DNA of 13,548 bases from Candidatus Omnitrophota bacterium (GTDB lineage: Bacteria; Omnitrophota; Gorgyraeia; Duberdicusellales; 4484-171). How positions within the stretch are numbered: the stretch's first letter is position 1; each line of letters starts with the position of its first letter. The stretch lies in assembly GCA_028710385.1 (NCBI GenBank), contig JAQTUC010000030.1, positions 1 to 13,548 on the forward strand. Direction: 5' to 3'. Of the stretch, positions 1 to 8,206 are shown in pieces. The notes beneath the pieces were generated by a model. That model searched no databases, was not told where the DNA came from, and worked only from the letters and a program-made list of their open reading frames with translations. The position numbers and the translations under genes are program-made.

Positions 1-335
1 CCTGCGATTATCCCGACTACACCTATCCGGCTTCTGTAGCGGTGAGGGAAAAGAAATGCGATCGCGCAGTTCTTGTCTGCTATTCGGGAATAGGGAGCGC
101 CATAGTTGCCAACAAAGTAAGAGGAATAAGGGCGGCTCTTGTTTCTAACGTAAAAAGCGCGGTTCTTTCCAGGAAACACAACGACAGCAACGTGCTGGTT
201 TTGCCGTCTTATTTGATTAACAGAGAGCAGGCGAAAAGAATAGTTCTTTCCTGGCTTAAGGCAGAGTTTGAGGGGGGAAGGCATACGAGAAGAGTTAACA
301 AAATAAAAGAAATAGAGGAGAAAGAAAATGTTTGA
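1..335 (+). CDS. rpiB: Ribose-5-phosphate isomerase B, C-terminal part (5' end outside window)
   Basis: Interconverts ribose 5-phosphate and ribulose 5-phosphate in the cytoplasmic pentose phosphate pathway. The reading frame is open from base 3, so the gene starts before the window; the GTG at 42 is internal. The visible part carries RpiB/LacAB hallmarks: DYPDY, then a C-Y-S-G-I-G loop followed by A-N-K and G-I-R-A-A, then H-N-D-x-N-V-L, and a C-terminal GGRH followed by arginines. In most RpiB proteins the loop reads C-G-T-G-I-G. Here the glycine is tyrosine and the threonine is serine, which keeps the hydroxyl. The stop codon overlaps the start of glyA by 8 bases, and the glyA ribosome binding site lies inside this gene, so the two are probably co-transcribed and translationally coupled. 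Confidence 0.93.
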   Translation, partial: CDYPDYTYPASVAVREKKCDRAVLVCYSGIGSAIVANKVRGIRAALVSNVKSAVLSRKHNDSNVLVLPSYLINREQAKRIVLSWLKAEFEGGRHTRRVNKIKEIEEKENV

Positions 336-1578
336 AGAGCTGAAAAAGATTGACCCACAGGTTTATCAAAGCATCAAAAAAGAGCTTACCCGTCAGCGTG
401 AGCATTTAGAGCTTATAGCAAGCGAAAATTTCGCGCCATTGCCTGTTATGGAGGCGCAGGGCTCTGTGCTTACGAATAAATACGCTGAAGGCTATCCAAA
501 AGCGCGCTGGTACGGCGGCTGCGAGTTTGTAGATGAAGCTGAGGATCTCGCAAGAGAGCGCGTTAAGAAGATTTTCGGCGCTGAATACGCAAATGTCCAG
601 CCTCATTCAGGCTCTCAGGCGAATATGGGTGTTATGATGGCTGTGCTTGAGGCAAAAGATACCATACTTGCAATGGACCTTGCCTGCGGAGGCCACCTTT
701 CTCACGGGCACCCGCTTAATTTCAGCGGAAAGTTTTATAATATTATCGCTTACGGCGTTAACAAAGAAACAGAATGCCTTGATTATGATGAAATAGCAGA
801 GCTTGCCAAAAAACATAAACCAAAAATGATTATAGCCGGAGCAAGCGCTTATCCTCGTATAATTGATTTTAAGAAATTCAGAGCCATTGCTGACAGCTGC
901 GGTGCATATTTGTTGGTTGATATGGCGCATTTTGCAGGCCTGGTTGCGGCAAAAATATATCCGAACCCCTGCGAATACGCAGAGTTTGTCACTTCAACCA
1001 CGCATAAAACTTTAAGAGGGCCGCGCGGCGGTTTTATTCTTTCGCGCAAGGATTTCGGCAAAAAAATTGACACAGCGGTTTTCCCCGGCATACAGGGAGG
1101 GCCACTTATGCATGTGGTAGCGGCAAAGGCGGTTGCCTTCGGGTTAGCTCTTACTGATGAGTTTGCCGCATACCAGAAACAGGTTGCTTTAAACGCAAAA
1201 TATTTCGCTAAGTGCATGGAAGATAAAAAATACCGTATTGTAAGCGGCGGAACAGATACCCACCTTTTCCTGGTTGATTTACGTCCGAAGAATATAACAG
1301 GAAAAGAAGCAGTGGGGATACTTGGTTCGGTTAATATTACGATAAACAAAAATCTTATACCGTTTGACGAAAAACCGCCGGCAGTCGCAAGCGGCGTAAG
1401 AATAGGAAGCCCGGCTGTCACAACAAGGGGAATGAAGGAAAAAGAAATGGAGAAAATCTGCGCATTAATAGATGAGGCAATCGTTAATAAGGGCGATACT
1501 TTAAAAATTGAGGAAATTAAAAAAGAGGTAGTTAATTTTACGGCGAAGTTCCCTCTTTATGAAAGCGTTAAAATGTAA
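328..1578 (+). CDS. glyA: Serine hydroxymethyltransferase
   Basis: PLP enzyme that converts serine and tetrahydrofolate to glycine and 5,10-methylene-tetrahydrofolate, the main cellular source of one-carbon units. At 416 residues it has the usual bacterial length and is complete. Visible signatures are the N-terminal LIASENF (about 29-35), NKYAEGYP (50-57), the PLP-binding aspartate in VDMAHFAG (197-204, D198 and H201), and the Schiff-base lysine K227 in TTHKTLRGPRGG (224-235). The ATG at 328 is preceded by GAGGAG at 315-320 with a 7-base gap. It overlaps the end of rpiB by 8 bases and is followed 5 bases later by a dCMP deaminase. Its methylene-THF is the carbon donor for dTMP synthesis from the dUMP made by that neighbour. 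Confidence 0.99.
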   Translation: MFEELKKIDPQVYQSIKKELTRQREHLELIASENFAPLPVMEAQGSVLTNKYAEGYPKARWYGGCEFVDEAEDLARERVKKIFGAEYANVQPHSGSQANMGVMMAVLEAKDTILAMDLACGGHLSHGHPLNFSGKFYNIIAYGVNKETECLDYDEIAELAKKHKPKMIIAGASAYPRIIDFKKFRAIADSCGAYLLVDMAHFAGLVAAKIYPNPCEYAEFVTSTTHKTLRGPRGGFILSRKDFGKKIDTAVFPGIQGGPLMHVVAAKAVAFGLALTDEFAAYQKQVALNAKYFAKCMEDKKYRIVSGGTDTHLFLVDLRPKNITGKEAVGILGSVNITINKNLIPFDEKPPAVASGVRIGSPAVTTRGMKEKEMEKICALIDEAIVNKGDTLKIEEIKKEVVNFTAKFPLYESVKM

Positions 1579-1583
1579 TTAAT

Positions 1584-2045
1584 ATGAATAAAAAAATCAA
1601 ACGTCCAACCTGGGATGAGTATTTTATGAAGGCGGCTTTTCTTGTTTCTGAGCGCTCAACGTGCCTCAGGCGGCATGTGGGCGCGGTTCTTGTCAAAGAG
1701 AAGCAGATACTTGCAACCGGATATAACGGCGCGCCAATGGGCGTTGAGCATTGTGACAGCGTCGGGTGCCTCAGAGCTCACCTGAATGTGCCTTCCGGCC
1801 AGCGCCATGAGATATGCCGCGGGCTTCACGCGGAGCAGAATGTTTTGCTCCAGGCTGCCAAGCATGGTGTTTCGGTAAGAGAGAGCGCAATATATATAAC
1901 TAATGCACCGTGCAGTATTTGTGCTAAAATGATAATAAATGCCGGCATAACAGAGGTGATTATCGCGGATAATTACCCTGATGAAATGGCAAAAAAATTC
2001 CTTAAAGAAGCAAAAATTAAATTAAGGAAAATAGGTAAAAAATGA
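1584..2045 (+). CDS. Deoxycytidylate (dCMP) deaminase, ComEB type
   Basis: Zinc-dependent deaminase that converts dCMP to dUMP, the precursor of dTMP. At 153 residues it has the normal length for the family. The catalytic zinc site is clear: H82-A-E84 (the HAE motif, with the proton-shuttling glutamate) and P109-C110-x-x-C113. An upstream region rich in Cys and His (C57, C62, H66, C78) resembles the second, structural zinc site of dCMP deaminases, although I cannot assign the ligands. The ATG lies only 5 bases after the glyA stop and has no evident Shine-Dalgarno, so translation probably depends on reinitiation after glyA. Its end overlaps nrdR in an ATGA. The family is often annotated ComEB from a Bacillus competence operon, but the context here indicates nucleotide metabolism rather than DNA uptake. 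Confidence 0.95.
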   Translation: MNKKIKRPTWDEYFMKAAFLVSERSTCLRRHVGAVLVKEKQILATGYNGAPMGVEHCDSVGCLRAHLNVPSGQRHEICRGLHAEQNVLLQAAKHGVSVRESAIYITNAPCSICAKMIINAGITEVIIADNYPDEMAKKFLKEAKIKLRKIGKK

Positions 2046-2503
2046 AATGTCCGTTCTGCAACCATAACGAAGACAGAGTTATAGACTCGCGCGAAACCTC
2101 AGAGGGCACAGCCATAAGGCGCCGCCGCGAATGCAGCGCCTGCAATAAGCGTTTTACGACCTATGAATATGTTGAAAAAACTCCTCTTATGGTAATCAAG
2201 AAAGACGGCCGCAGGGAGCCTTTTATAAGAGAGAAAATATTATCCGGTATCAGAAGCGCCTGTCAAAAAAGGCCTGTCAGCACTGAGAAGGTTGAAAAAT
2301 TAGTTGCGGAGATTGAAACAGAGATACAGAAAAAATTTGACCAGGAAGTAGATTCACGTTTTATCGGCGAGCTTGTGATGGAGAAACTTTCCAGAATTGA
2401 TGATGTTGCGTATGTGAGGTTCGCATCGGTTTACAGGCAGTTTAAGGATATAAACCAATTCATGCGGGAACTGCGCGACATCCTCGGTAAGCGCATTAAA
2501 TAA
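2042..2503 (+). CDS. nrdR: NrdR, transcriptional repressor of ribonucleotide reductase genes
   Basis: Nucleotide-sensing repressor that binds NrdR boxes upstream of ribonucleotide reductase genes when dATP/ATP occupies its ATP-cone. It is full length at 153 residues. The N-terminal zinc ribbon has C3-P-F-C6 and C31-S-A-C34, with the family's R-R-R-R-E-C stretch (26-31) and K-R-F-T-T-Y-E (37-42). The ATP-cone follows, beginning at about V51-I-K-K-D-G-R and ending near YRQFKDI (131-137). The start overlaps the dCMP deaminase stop (ATGA, 2042-2045). No ribonucleotide reductase gene lies in the window and I see no convincing NrdR box, so its targets are elsewhere. Pairing with glyA and dCMP deaminase forms a compact dNTP-supply cluster. 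Confidence 0.98.
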   Translation: MKCPFCNHNEDRVIDSRETSEGTAIRRRRECSACNKRFTTYEYVEKTPLMVIKKDGRREPFIREKILSGIRSACQKRPVSTEKVEKLVAEIETEIQKKFDQEVDSRFIGELVMEKLSRIDDVAYVRFASVYRQFKDINQFMRELRDILGKRIK

Positions 2504-2536
2504 AACCAGCCTTTACAAATTTTTAATAATCAGCCT

Positions 2537-2935
2537 ATGATTGAGATGGAATTGACGCGCATAATAATTGATGAAGAGAAAAGAGAGCAGATAGTTTTTC
2601 TCAAGGAAAAAAAAGGCACAAGATACCTGCCTATAGTAATAGGAATAAATGAAGCAGTATCTATCCGCATGCATCTAAATAGTTTTATATCGCCAAGGCC
2701 GCTCACTCATGACCTTATGCACACTATTCTGAATGACCTTGGAGCAAAGCTTGAAAAAGTAGTAATTGATGAGCTGGTAGACAATACATTTTACGCAAAA
2801 CTTTATTTAAAAACACAAAGCGGCACGAAAGTAATAGACGCAAGGCCGTCTGATTGTATCGCCCTTGCGGTAAGGACGAAATCTGCGCTTTTTGTTGATG
2901 AAAAAGTATTAAACAAGCTGTCGCAGCCGACTTAA
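2537..2935 (+). CDS. DUF151 / bifunctional nuclease (BFN) domain protein
   Basis: A single-domain protein of 132 residues. The family features seen are a conserved P-I-V-I-G (about 32-36) followed by E-A, a central R-P-L-T-H-D (54-59), and a C-terminal D-A-R-P-S-D-C-I-A-L-A (101-111). The last is the best-conserved DUF151 signature and carries acidic residues proposed to act in catalysis. Family members include a plant protein reported to have RNase and DNase activity and structurally solved thermophile proteins, but the cellular role in bacteria is poorly defined. The gene follows nrdR by 33 bases without a clear Shine-Dalgarno. A second in-frame ATG at 2546 is possible. I am confident of the family but not of any enzymatic role. 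Confidence 0.9.
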   Translation: MIEMELTRIIIDEEKREQIVFLKEKKGTRYLPIVIGINEAVSIRMHLNSFISPRPLTHDLMHTILNDLGAKLEKVVIDELVDNTFYAKLYLKTQSGTKVIDARPSDCIALAVRTKSALFVDEKVLNKLSQPT

Positions 2936-2984
2936 TTTCTTTTTCCGCCTACCAGCTAAGCTTGCATATTCAATCAATAGATAG

Positions 2985-4421
2985 ATGAATTATAAAATTA
3001 TTTCAAAAAAAATCCCTTATTTTAATTTAATAGGCGCAATCTCTGCGAAGCGAAAGGTCAATGTCTGGCTTGTAGGAGGAGTGCTTCGTGATTTGTTTCT
3101 TGGAAAGAAGAAAGATCTTATTGATTTTGATTTTTGCGTGGAAAAAAATGTGCTGGGAGTAGTCAGGGATTTTTCAAAAAGAATTTCCTCAAAATTCATA
3201 GTGCTTGACGAGAAAGAGGGGAGTTACCGCGTTATCCTTAAAAAACATTCAAAAATTTATACTTATGATTTTACGCTTATGCGCGGGAAAGACTTTAACG
3301 AGGATTTATATTTACGGGATTTTACCATAAATATGCTTGCCGTAAATGTTTCAGGCAAAAACAATTCTGTTATTGATTTGTTTCATTCGGCAAAAGACAT
3401 TAAAAATAAGCTTATCAGGTCAGCAAACGAAGATGTTTTGCGCCAGGATGCTCTGAGGATACTCCGCGGTTTTGCTTTTATGGTAAACTACGGATTCAAA
3501 ATAGATAAAAATACGCAAAAAGCCTTTGTCAAATACAAAAAACTTTTGAAAAATATTTCCGGAGAGCGTATCAATGAAGAACTTTTCAAAATATTCAGCA
3601 ATTCTCATTCCTACGATGCGATAAAGCGCATGGAAGAATTAAGGGTTCTTGATGAGGTTATTCCGCAAATTACTAAAATGAGAAATGTTTACCAGGGTGG
3701 TTTTCATCATCTTGATGTCTGGAGACATTCTCTTGAGGCACTTCGGGAATTTGAGGCTCTTTACCGTAAATACATAGTGCATAAAAAAGAAATATTAGCT
3801 TATCTTAACGAGCCGCTTGCCGAAGGAAGGACGCGCGCGCAAATCATAAAATTAGCCTGCCTGTTGCACGATATCGGCAAACCCATTGCCAAAAACAGAA
3901 AAGGAAACCGCACCATATTCCATATGCACGAAAAAATAGGAATGAACATAGCGGAAAATATCGCAAAAAAGATTAAATTATCCCTGCGCGAGAAAGACGT
4001 TTTAAAGAAACTTATCTTCTGGCATCTTCGGCCGGGTTATCTTGCTGACCAGGCTCCTCCTACAAAAAGAGCGATTTATCATTTTTTCCGCGATACAGGC
4101 GAGGAGGGAGTTTCTGTAATACTTCTTTCTCTCTCAGATTGGCGCGCAACCCGCGGGCCGCTTACCAATATGATAAAAAGAAAAAGGCATGAAAGGATAA
4201 TGCTTGGCCTTATAGACCATTATTTTGAGGAAAAGAAAAAGAAACCTTTACCGAAGCTTATTGACGGATACGATGTAATGAAAAAATTCAATCTTAAGCC
4301 CTCCGCTTTGGTTGGAGAAATACTTAAAAAAGTGAAAGAAGAGCAGGTGCTTGGAAAGATTACGACAAAATCAGGCGCCTATGCAGTTGCTCAAAAGCTA
4401 ATTAAAGGAGGCAGGCTGTGA
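2985..4421 (+). CDS. tRNA nucleotidyltransferase / poly(A) polymerase family protein with HD domain
   Basis: Class II nucleotidyltransferase that adds CCA, or part of it, to tRNA 3' ends, or polyadenylates RNA. In the 478 residues, G31-G32-V-L-R-D and the metal-binding D47-F-D49 form the polymerase-beta-type catalytic head. R111-D-F-T-I-N (111-116) is the conserved sugar-discrimination motif, D155-A-L-R158 the nucleotide-selecting DxxR motif, and ERINEEL (194-200) the neck helix. An HD phosphohydrolase-type domain follows with H248, H295-D296 and H315. The C-terminal tail (about 424-475, LIDGYDVMKKF onward) is typical of bacterial Cca proteins. CCA-adding, CC-adding, A-adding and poly(A) polymerase enzymes cannot be separated by eye. 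The start lacks an obvious ribosome binding site. The end overlaps the next gene in a GTGA. Confidence 0.93.
   Translation: MNYKIISKKIPYFNLIGAISAKRKVNVWLVGGVLRDLFLGKKKDLIDFDFCVEKNVLGVVRDFSKRISSKFIVLDEKEGSYRVILKKHSKIYTYDFTLMRGKDFNEDLYLRDFTINMLAVNVSGKNNSVIDLFHSAKDIKNKLIRSANEDVLRQDALRILRGFAFMVNYGFKIDKNTQKAFVKYKKLLKNISGERINEELFKIFSNSHSYDAIKRMEELRVLDEVIPQITKMRNVYQGGFHHLDVWRHSLEALREFEALYRKYIVHKKEILAYLNEPLAEGRTRAQIIKLACLLHDIGKPIAKNRKGNRTIFHMHEKIGMNIAENIAKKIKLSLREKDVLKKLIFWHLRPGYLADQAPPTKRAIYHFFRDTGEEGVSVILLSLSDWRATRGPLTNMIKRKRHERIMLGLIDHYFEEKKKKPLPKLIDGYDVMKKFNLKPSALVGEILKKVKEEQVLGKITTKSGAYAVAQKLIKGGRL
4404..4411 (+). promoter_or_regulatory. Ribosome binding site supporting a GTG start at 4418
   Basis: The sequence AAAGGAGG lies 6 bases before the GTG at 4418 and inside the end of the upstream nucleotidyltransferase gene. 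It is 18 bases from the next in-frame ATG at 4430, so it favours the GTG start and the GTGA coupling. Confidence 0.7.
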
Positions 4422-5788
4422 TTTGCAAAATGACTGCTATTCTTTTGGCCCTGGCGCTTGTTTTTTGCTGCGGCTCGTTTTTATCCGCAAAAACGGCAAC
4501 TTCAGGCTCAGAAATAATAATTGCGACAGTTGATGTTGAAACACCTCCGGAAGGAGCTTTGTATAAAGAGGCAGAGGCTAAATTGAGAAATATTCCAAAA
4601 GATTTTAACCCCGATGAAGCGATAAAAAACGGGTGGCAGGAAAATCAGGAGATGGAAAATGTTTTGAGCGATAACAAAGAGGCAATTGAGTTGTTTAAAA
4701 GAGCAACCATGCAGAGAAATGATGGTTTTATTTTCGGCAAAAAACCAGCAGCCCTAAATGCTGCAACGGAATTGCCGAAATATTTGGACGCATTAAAACT
4801 TTTTAAGTTGCTGCTTTTGGAGGCTCGCAGGCATGAATCAAAAAAACAATATTCCGAAGCCGTTTCAGACTATCTGGCGGCGTTAAGGTTTATGCAGCAT
4901 GTTAGCCAGCAGCGGTTTGGAATAATGATGGCAAATATAATAAATGTTATAAATACCAATACAATTTATCCCTGCTTAAGGGATGCTGTAAAGAATAACG
5001 GTTTTTCCAGGCAACAATATCAGCTTCTGCTGGACGGTTTATTGTCAATAAGCAGGAAGCAGGATTTTTTAGAGGCCGCGTTTAACGAAGAAAGAGAGTT
5101 TGGCAGAGGCACTTTGAGAATGATAGAGCCGGAAGCCAAAAAAGGCGCGACATTTGAACAGTTGTTTAGCTTTGGGCCCAAAAGCAGCGTAAACCATAAA
5201 AAATATGCGGCAAGATTAAACCGGATGCTTGATGCGGAATTCTTTGGCGAATTTTATAAACAAATAGATGTTAAAAGCGAGGATATCTTTGACAATCTCA
5301 TTGTCGCAGCCAGAAACAACAGGCCTGAACCGTGCGAAAAAAAATTTGCAGACTTTAGGGCTTCCCTGGGCAGCGTTGAGGCCTTAGAAGACAGCTTGCT
5401 CTCTGCGATGGGAAATAGCGCTGACAGCAAAGAATCAAAATTAAAAATTGCCGATATTGAAGCGAAAATATTTCTTAGCGTCGGTATTCCGCAATTTACC
5501 AAGATAATTACCCGTTACCATGTTTTTTATAATAAATTTAACACTTTAACCGTTGCCTTTGCTGTCAAATTATATCAAATGGATAACAAGGTTTTGCCTG
5601 AAAATTTAAACCAACTCGTTCCTAAATACCTAACTATAATTCCTGCGGATACTTTTAACGATTTTAAACCTTTAGCTTACGCAGAAGAAGGCAATTATTT
5701 TAGCATTTCAAGCAAAGGCGCACCAAAATTTGAAGGCGATGAGAAGGTTCAATATGACAAAGGGCCTATTGTTTTTTCATTAAAATAA
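4418..5788 (+). CDS. Secreted protein of unknown function with pilin-like C-terminal tail
   Basis: I do not recognise a named family. The 456-residue product starts with a signal peptide: a short charged N-terminus, a hydrophobic core at about 6-22, and a likely signal peptidase I site after L-S-A (22-24). There is a Cys pair at 17-18, but the residue before it is Phe, so a lipoprotein signal is unlikely. Residues about 120-160 are helical and TPR-like (a run through ALKLFKLLLLEARR, then YSEAVSDYLAALRF). The last 90 residues resemble a tail seen in proteins from uncultured bacteria and planctomycetes, related in style to type II secretion pseudopilins: an aliphatic helix, then YQMDNKVLPENLNQLVPKYL (386-405), a P-A-D-T-F, and a glycine-rich end. 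The GTG start overlaps the upstream stop. The likely location is the periplasm or outer surface; the role is unknown. Confidence 0.85.
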   Translation: MICKMTAILLALALVFCCGSFLSAKTATSGSEIIIATVDVETPPEGALYKEAEAKLRNIPKDFNPDEAIKNGWQENQEMENVLSDNKEAIELFKRATMQRNDGFIFGKKPAALNAATELPKYLDALKLFKLLLLEARRHESKKQYSEAVSDYLAALRFMQHVSQQRFGIMMANIINVINTNTIYPCLRDAVKNNGFSRQQYQLLLDGLLSISRKQDFLEAAFNEEREFGRGTLRMIEPEAKKGATFEQLFSFGPKSSVNHKKYAARLNRMLDAEFFGEFYKQIDVKSEDIFDNLIVAARNNRPEPCEKKFADFRASLGSVEALEDSLLSAMGNSADSKESKLKIADIEAKIFLSVGIPQFTKIITRYHVFYNKFNTLTVAFAVKLYQMDNKVLPENLNQLVPKYLTIIPADTFNDFKPLAYAEEGNYFSISSKGAPKFEGDEKVQYDKGPIVFSLK

Positions 5789-5803
5789 TTTAAAGGCTAT
5801 AAA

Positions 5804-5810
5804 GAGGAGG
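5804..5810 (+). promoter_or_regulatory. Ribosome binding site supporting a TTG start at 5816
   Basis: GAGGAGG lies 5 bases before the TTG at 5816. The nearest in-frame ATG (5834) is 23 bases away, so the TTG start is preferred. The choice adds only six residues in front of the first membrane helix. Confidence 0.75.
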
Positions 5811-5815
5811 CGGCA

Positions 5816-8191
5816 TTGGCGTCAAGAAAAATAATGCTTTTTGTTGTTTTAATTACTTCAATTATTACCCTGGAATTGCAGTTGCTGCAAACCCGCATAT
5901 TGTCGGTTGTGCTCTGGTATCATTTTGTTTATATAGTTATCACCATGGCTTTGCTCGGTTTTGCCGCAAGCGGAACGGTTTTACATATATCCCGAAAGCT
6001 AAGAGAACTTAAGGACGGAGTTTTTTATCCGGCATCTTTGCTGGGGCTTTCCGCGGCTATTTTTATCTCCTCAGTCTATGGCTATTATCCTGTTGCCAAT
6101 ACTTTTGCATTATCGCCTGAGCCGAAAATAATACTTGGCCTGATTGCTTCTTACCTTATTCTTATGCTTCCTTATTTCTTCGCAGGCTTAGTCATATTAA
6201 GGTCTTTTATGCATTTTCCTGAAACGGTCGGAAAAACATATTTTATAAATCTGCTGGGTTCCGGCCTTGGCTGCGTATTGTTTATAGCGTTAATTGAGCG
6301 TATCGGAGCGTTTAACCTGGTTATTTTAACATCAGTCATGGCGATTGCGCCTTTAATTGTTTTTATAAGAAAAATAGAAAAATACAAAATTCCTGTTTTT
6401 GTATGGATTTTATTTTTGGCGGCAGTTTTAAAGCTTTCAGGCAGTGTAACATCTCTTAAGATTCTTCCCGAAGGGCACAAGCAGTTCTCTTCAATGTACG
6501 GAGCGAACACCGTGGTTGAATACACAAAATGGAACCCGATTTCCCGCGTTGATGTTATATCGTACGCGAAAGACAGGAGGATTAAAAATATCCTTATGGA
6601 CGGCGACGCGCAGGCGCTGTTCTTTGATATGGATTTTGTAGACCAGCTGCGAAAAGCTTCAGCCGTAGACAGAAACACTGCGTATGTGATAAAAGGCACA
6701 GCGCCCAAGCGTACCTTAATAATAGGCGCCGGAGGCGGATTTGATGTTATAGTGGCTAAGCTTAACAACTCCAAAGTTATTGATGCTGTTGAGATCAATC
6801 CTTCTACGGCTTATATAACTTCAAAGAAGTTTGCCGGACACATTAATAATCTTTATTCTACGCCTGGCATAAATTTATTTGTTGAGGACGGAAGAAGCTT
6901 CGTAAGGCAGACAAAAAATAAATACGACATTATAGTCATTTATTATACGGACAGCGTTCTTGCGCTTTCAACCGGAGCATATACGCTTTCCGATAATTTC
7001 CTTTATACCAAGGAGGCGTTTTCCGACTACCTGGACCATTTAACAGATGGCGGATTAATCCAGATAGGCCGCTGGGCTTATTTGGATAAGCCAAGGGAAG
7101 CGCTTCGCATTTTTTCCATAGCCCTTACTGCCCTTAAAGACAAAGGATACAAAAACCCCGGTTCGCATATAATTGTTGTTTCTTCTAAGGATAAACTCGT
7201 CGGTAATGTAATATTTAAGAAAAACCCGTTTACGGAGGAAGAGAAAAATAAATTAACAGATTTTGTCAAAACCAACGGCCTTGAAATATGGTATCCGCAA
7301 ATTGATTCTGTGAAAGTAAGCAATCCCGGTTACGCAGCGCCTTTTACCGAGCTCGCAGAAGCCTTTAAAAATAACAAGGAGAGGCAATTTTACAATAATT
7401 ATGAGTTTAATGTAAGCCCGACCACTGACGATAGCCCGTTTTTCTATAATTACAATAAAGTAAAGGCATCGCCTTCGGTTTCTTCAAATCCTTATTATGA
7501 CAGCATAAGAGGAGTTTGGCATGTTTTTGTTCTGGTATTTATGTTCATAAACTCTTTGGTTTTATCGGTTATCCTTGTTCTGCTGCCTCTTGCATTGTCA
7601 AAAAAAGAATCCACGACATCAAAAAACAAATTCATTGTTTATGTTTATTTTATGTCTATAGGTTTTGCCTTTATGTTTCTTGAGATGGGATTGCTTCAGA
7701 AATTTGTGCTTTTTCTGGGAAGCCCCATATATTCAATGGCTGTTTTAATTCCGGCGATATTGATATCTGCGGGATTGGGCAGTTTTTCTTCGTCTTTCAT
7801 CAGGAAGAAGATTAATATGTGGATACCAATAGTAGCTTTGACCTGCGCAATCCTGATAGTTGTATTTACCGGTTTAATTGCGCAAATATCAAATATTTTT
7901 CTATCTGCCGCGTTAATCTGGCGTATTATTGTGGCTGTTTTGTTTGTGCTGCCATTGGCATATTTTATGGGTTTTGCTTTTCCGCTCGCATTAAGAGTTG
8001 TGTCCTCAAAAGACAGCGCTTTAGTTCCCTGGGCATGGGCAATAAACGGTTCTTCTTCAGTGATTGCTTCTATTGTTGCCATTATCGTTGCCATGGCTTT
8101 CGGGTTTAAATTGGTTTTAATTATTGCTGCCTGTTTTTATGTTCTTGCGGCAGTTTCAGCCTTATTTTTTAAGTATGATGCGGTTTCTTAA
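5816..8191 (+). CDS. Polytopic membrane protein with embedded spermidine-synthase-like domain
   Basis: This 791-residue protein has three parts. Residues 1-210 hold about six or seven hydrophobic helices. Residues about 225-550 form a soluble Rossmann domain of the spermidine synthase/SAM-methyltransferase fold: L-I-I-G-A-G-G-G-F-D (301-310) as nucleotide-binding loop, E326 after V-I-D-A-V as the ribose-binding acid, and E357-D358-G. Residues about 565-787 hold about six or seven further helices, with the block-specific P-T-T-D-D-S-P-F-F (535-543) before them and WAWAINGSSS (739-748) within them. True polyamine synthases have a catalytic D-x-x-D motif after this strand. Here the first position is tyrosine (Y376-Y-T-D379), so aminopropyl transfer is doubtful. 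Such fusions are common in environmental genomes and are usually annotated 'spermidine synthase'; the substrate is unknown. A 27-base gap separates it from the secreted protein upstream. Confidence 0.88.
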   Translation: MASRKIMLFVVLITSIITLELQLLQTRILSVVLWYHFVYIVITMALLGFAASGTVLHISRKLRELKDGVFYPASLLGLSAAIFISSVYGYYPVANTFALSPEPKIILGLIASYLILMLPYFFAGLVILRSFMHFPETVGKTYFINLLGSGLGCVLFIALIERIGAFNLVILTSVMAIAPLIVFIRKIEKYKIPVFVWILFLAAVLKLSGSVTSLKILPEGHKQFSSMYGANTVVEYTKWNPISRVDVISYAKDRRIKNILMDGDAQALFFDMDFVDQLRKASAVDRNTAYVIKGTAPKRTLIIGAGGGFDVIVAKLNNSKVIDAVEINPSTAYITSKKFAGHINNLYSTPGINLFVEDGRSFVRQTKNKYDIIVIYYTDSVLALSTGAYTLSDNFLYTKEAFSDYLDHLTDGGLIQIGRWAYLDKPREALRIFSIALTALKDKGYKNPGSHIIVVSSKDKLVGNVIFKKNPFTEEEKNKLTDFVKTNGLEIWYPQIDSVKVSNPGYAAPFTELAEAFKNNKERQFYNNYEFNVSPTTDDSPFFYNYNKVKASPSVSSNPYYDSIRGVWHVFVLVFMFINSLVLSVILVLLPLALSKKESTTSKNKFIVYVYFMSIGFAFMFLEMGLLQKFVLFLGSPIYSMAVLIPAILISAGLGSFSSSFIRKKINMWIPIVALTCAILIVVFTGLIAQISNIFLSAALIWRIIVAVLFVLPLAYFMGFAFPLALRVVSSKDSALVPWAWAINGSSSVIASIVAIIVAMAFGFKLVLIIAACFYVLAAVSALFFKYDAVS

Positions 8192-8206
8192 AACGCAGAG
8201 GTAAAA

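Noticed and set aside
849..1421. 190-codon open frame on the - strand inside glyA
   Set aside because: It lies wholly opposite a certain glyA gene, has no recognisable motif, and is best explained as a codon-composition shadow.
2512..2541. TTTACA ... TATGAT as a promoter for the DUF151 gene
   Set aside because: The spacing is 18 bases, but the -10 would overlap the ATG start codon and transcription would begin inside the gene. It is probably chance in AT-rich sequence.
4466..4471. Cys pair in the signal peptide of the secreted protein as a lipobox
   Set aside because: The residues before the Cys are L-V-F, and Phe at -1 does not fit the lipobox (Gly/Ala/Ser). A signal peptidase I site after L-S-A fits better.
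6172..6798. 208-codon open frame on the - strand inside the membrane protein gene
   Set aside because: It is antisense to a clear membrane/Rossmann protein, has low-complexity content and shows no family signature.
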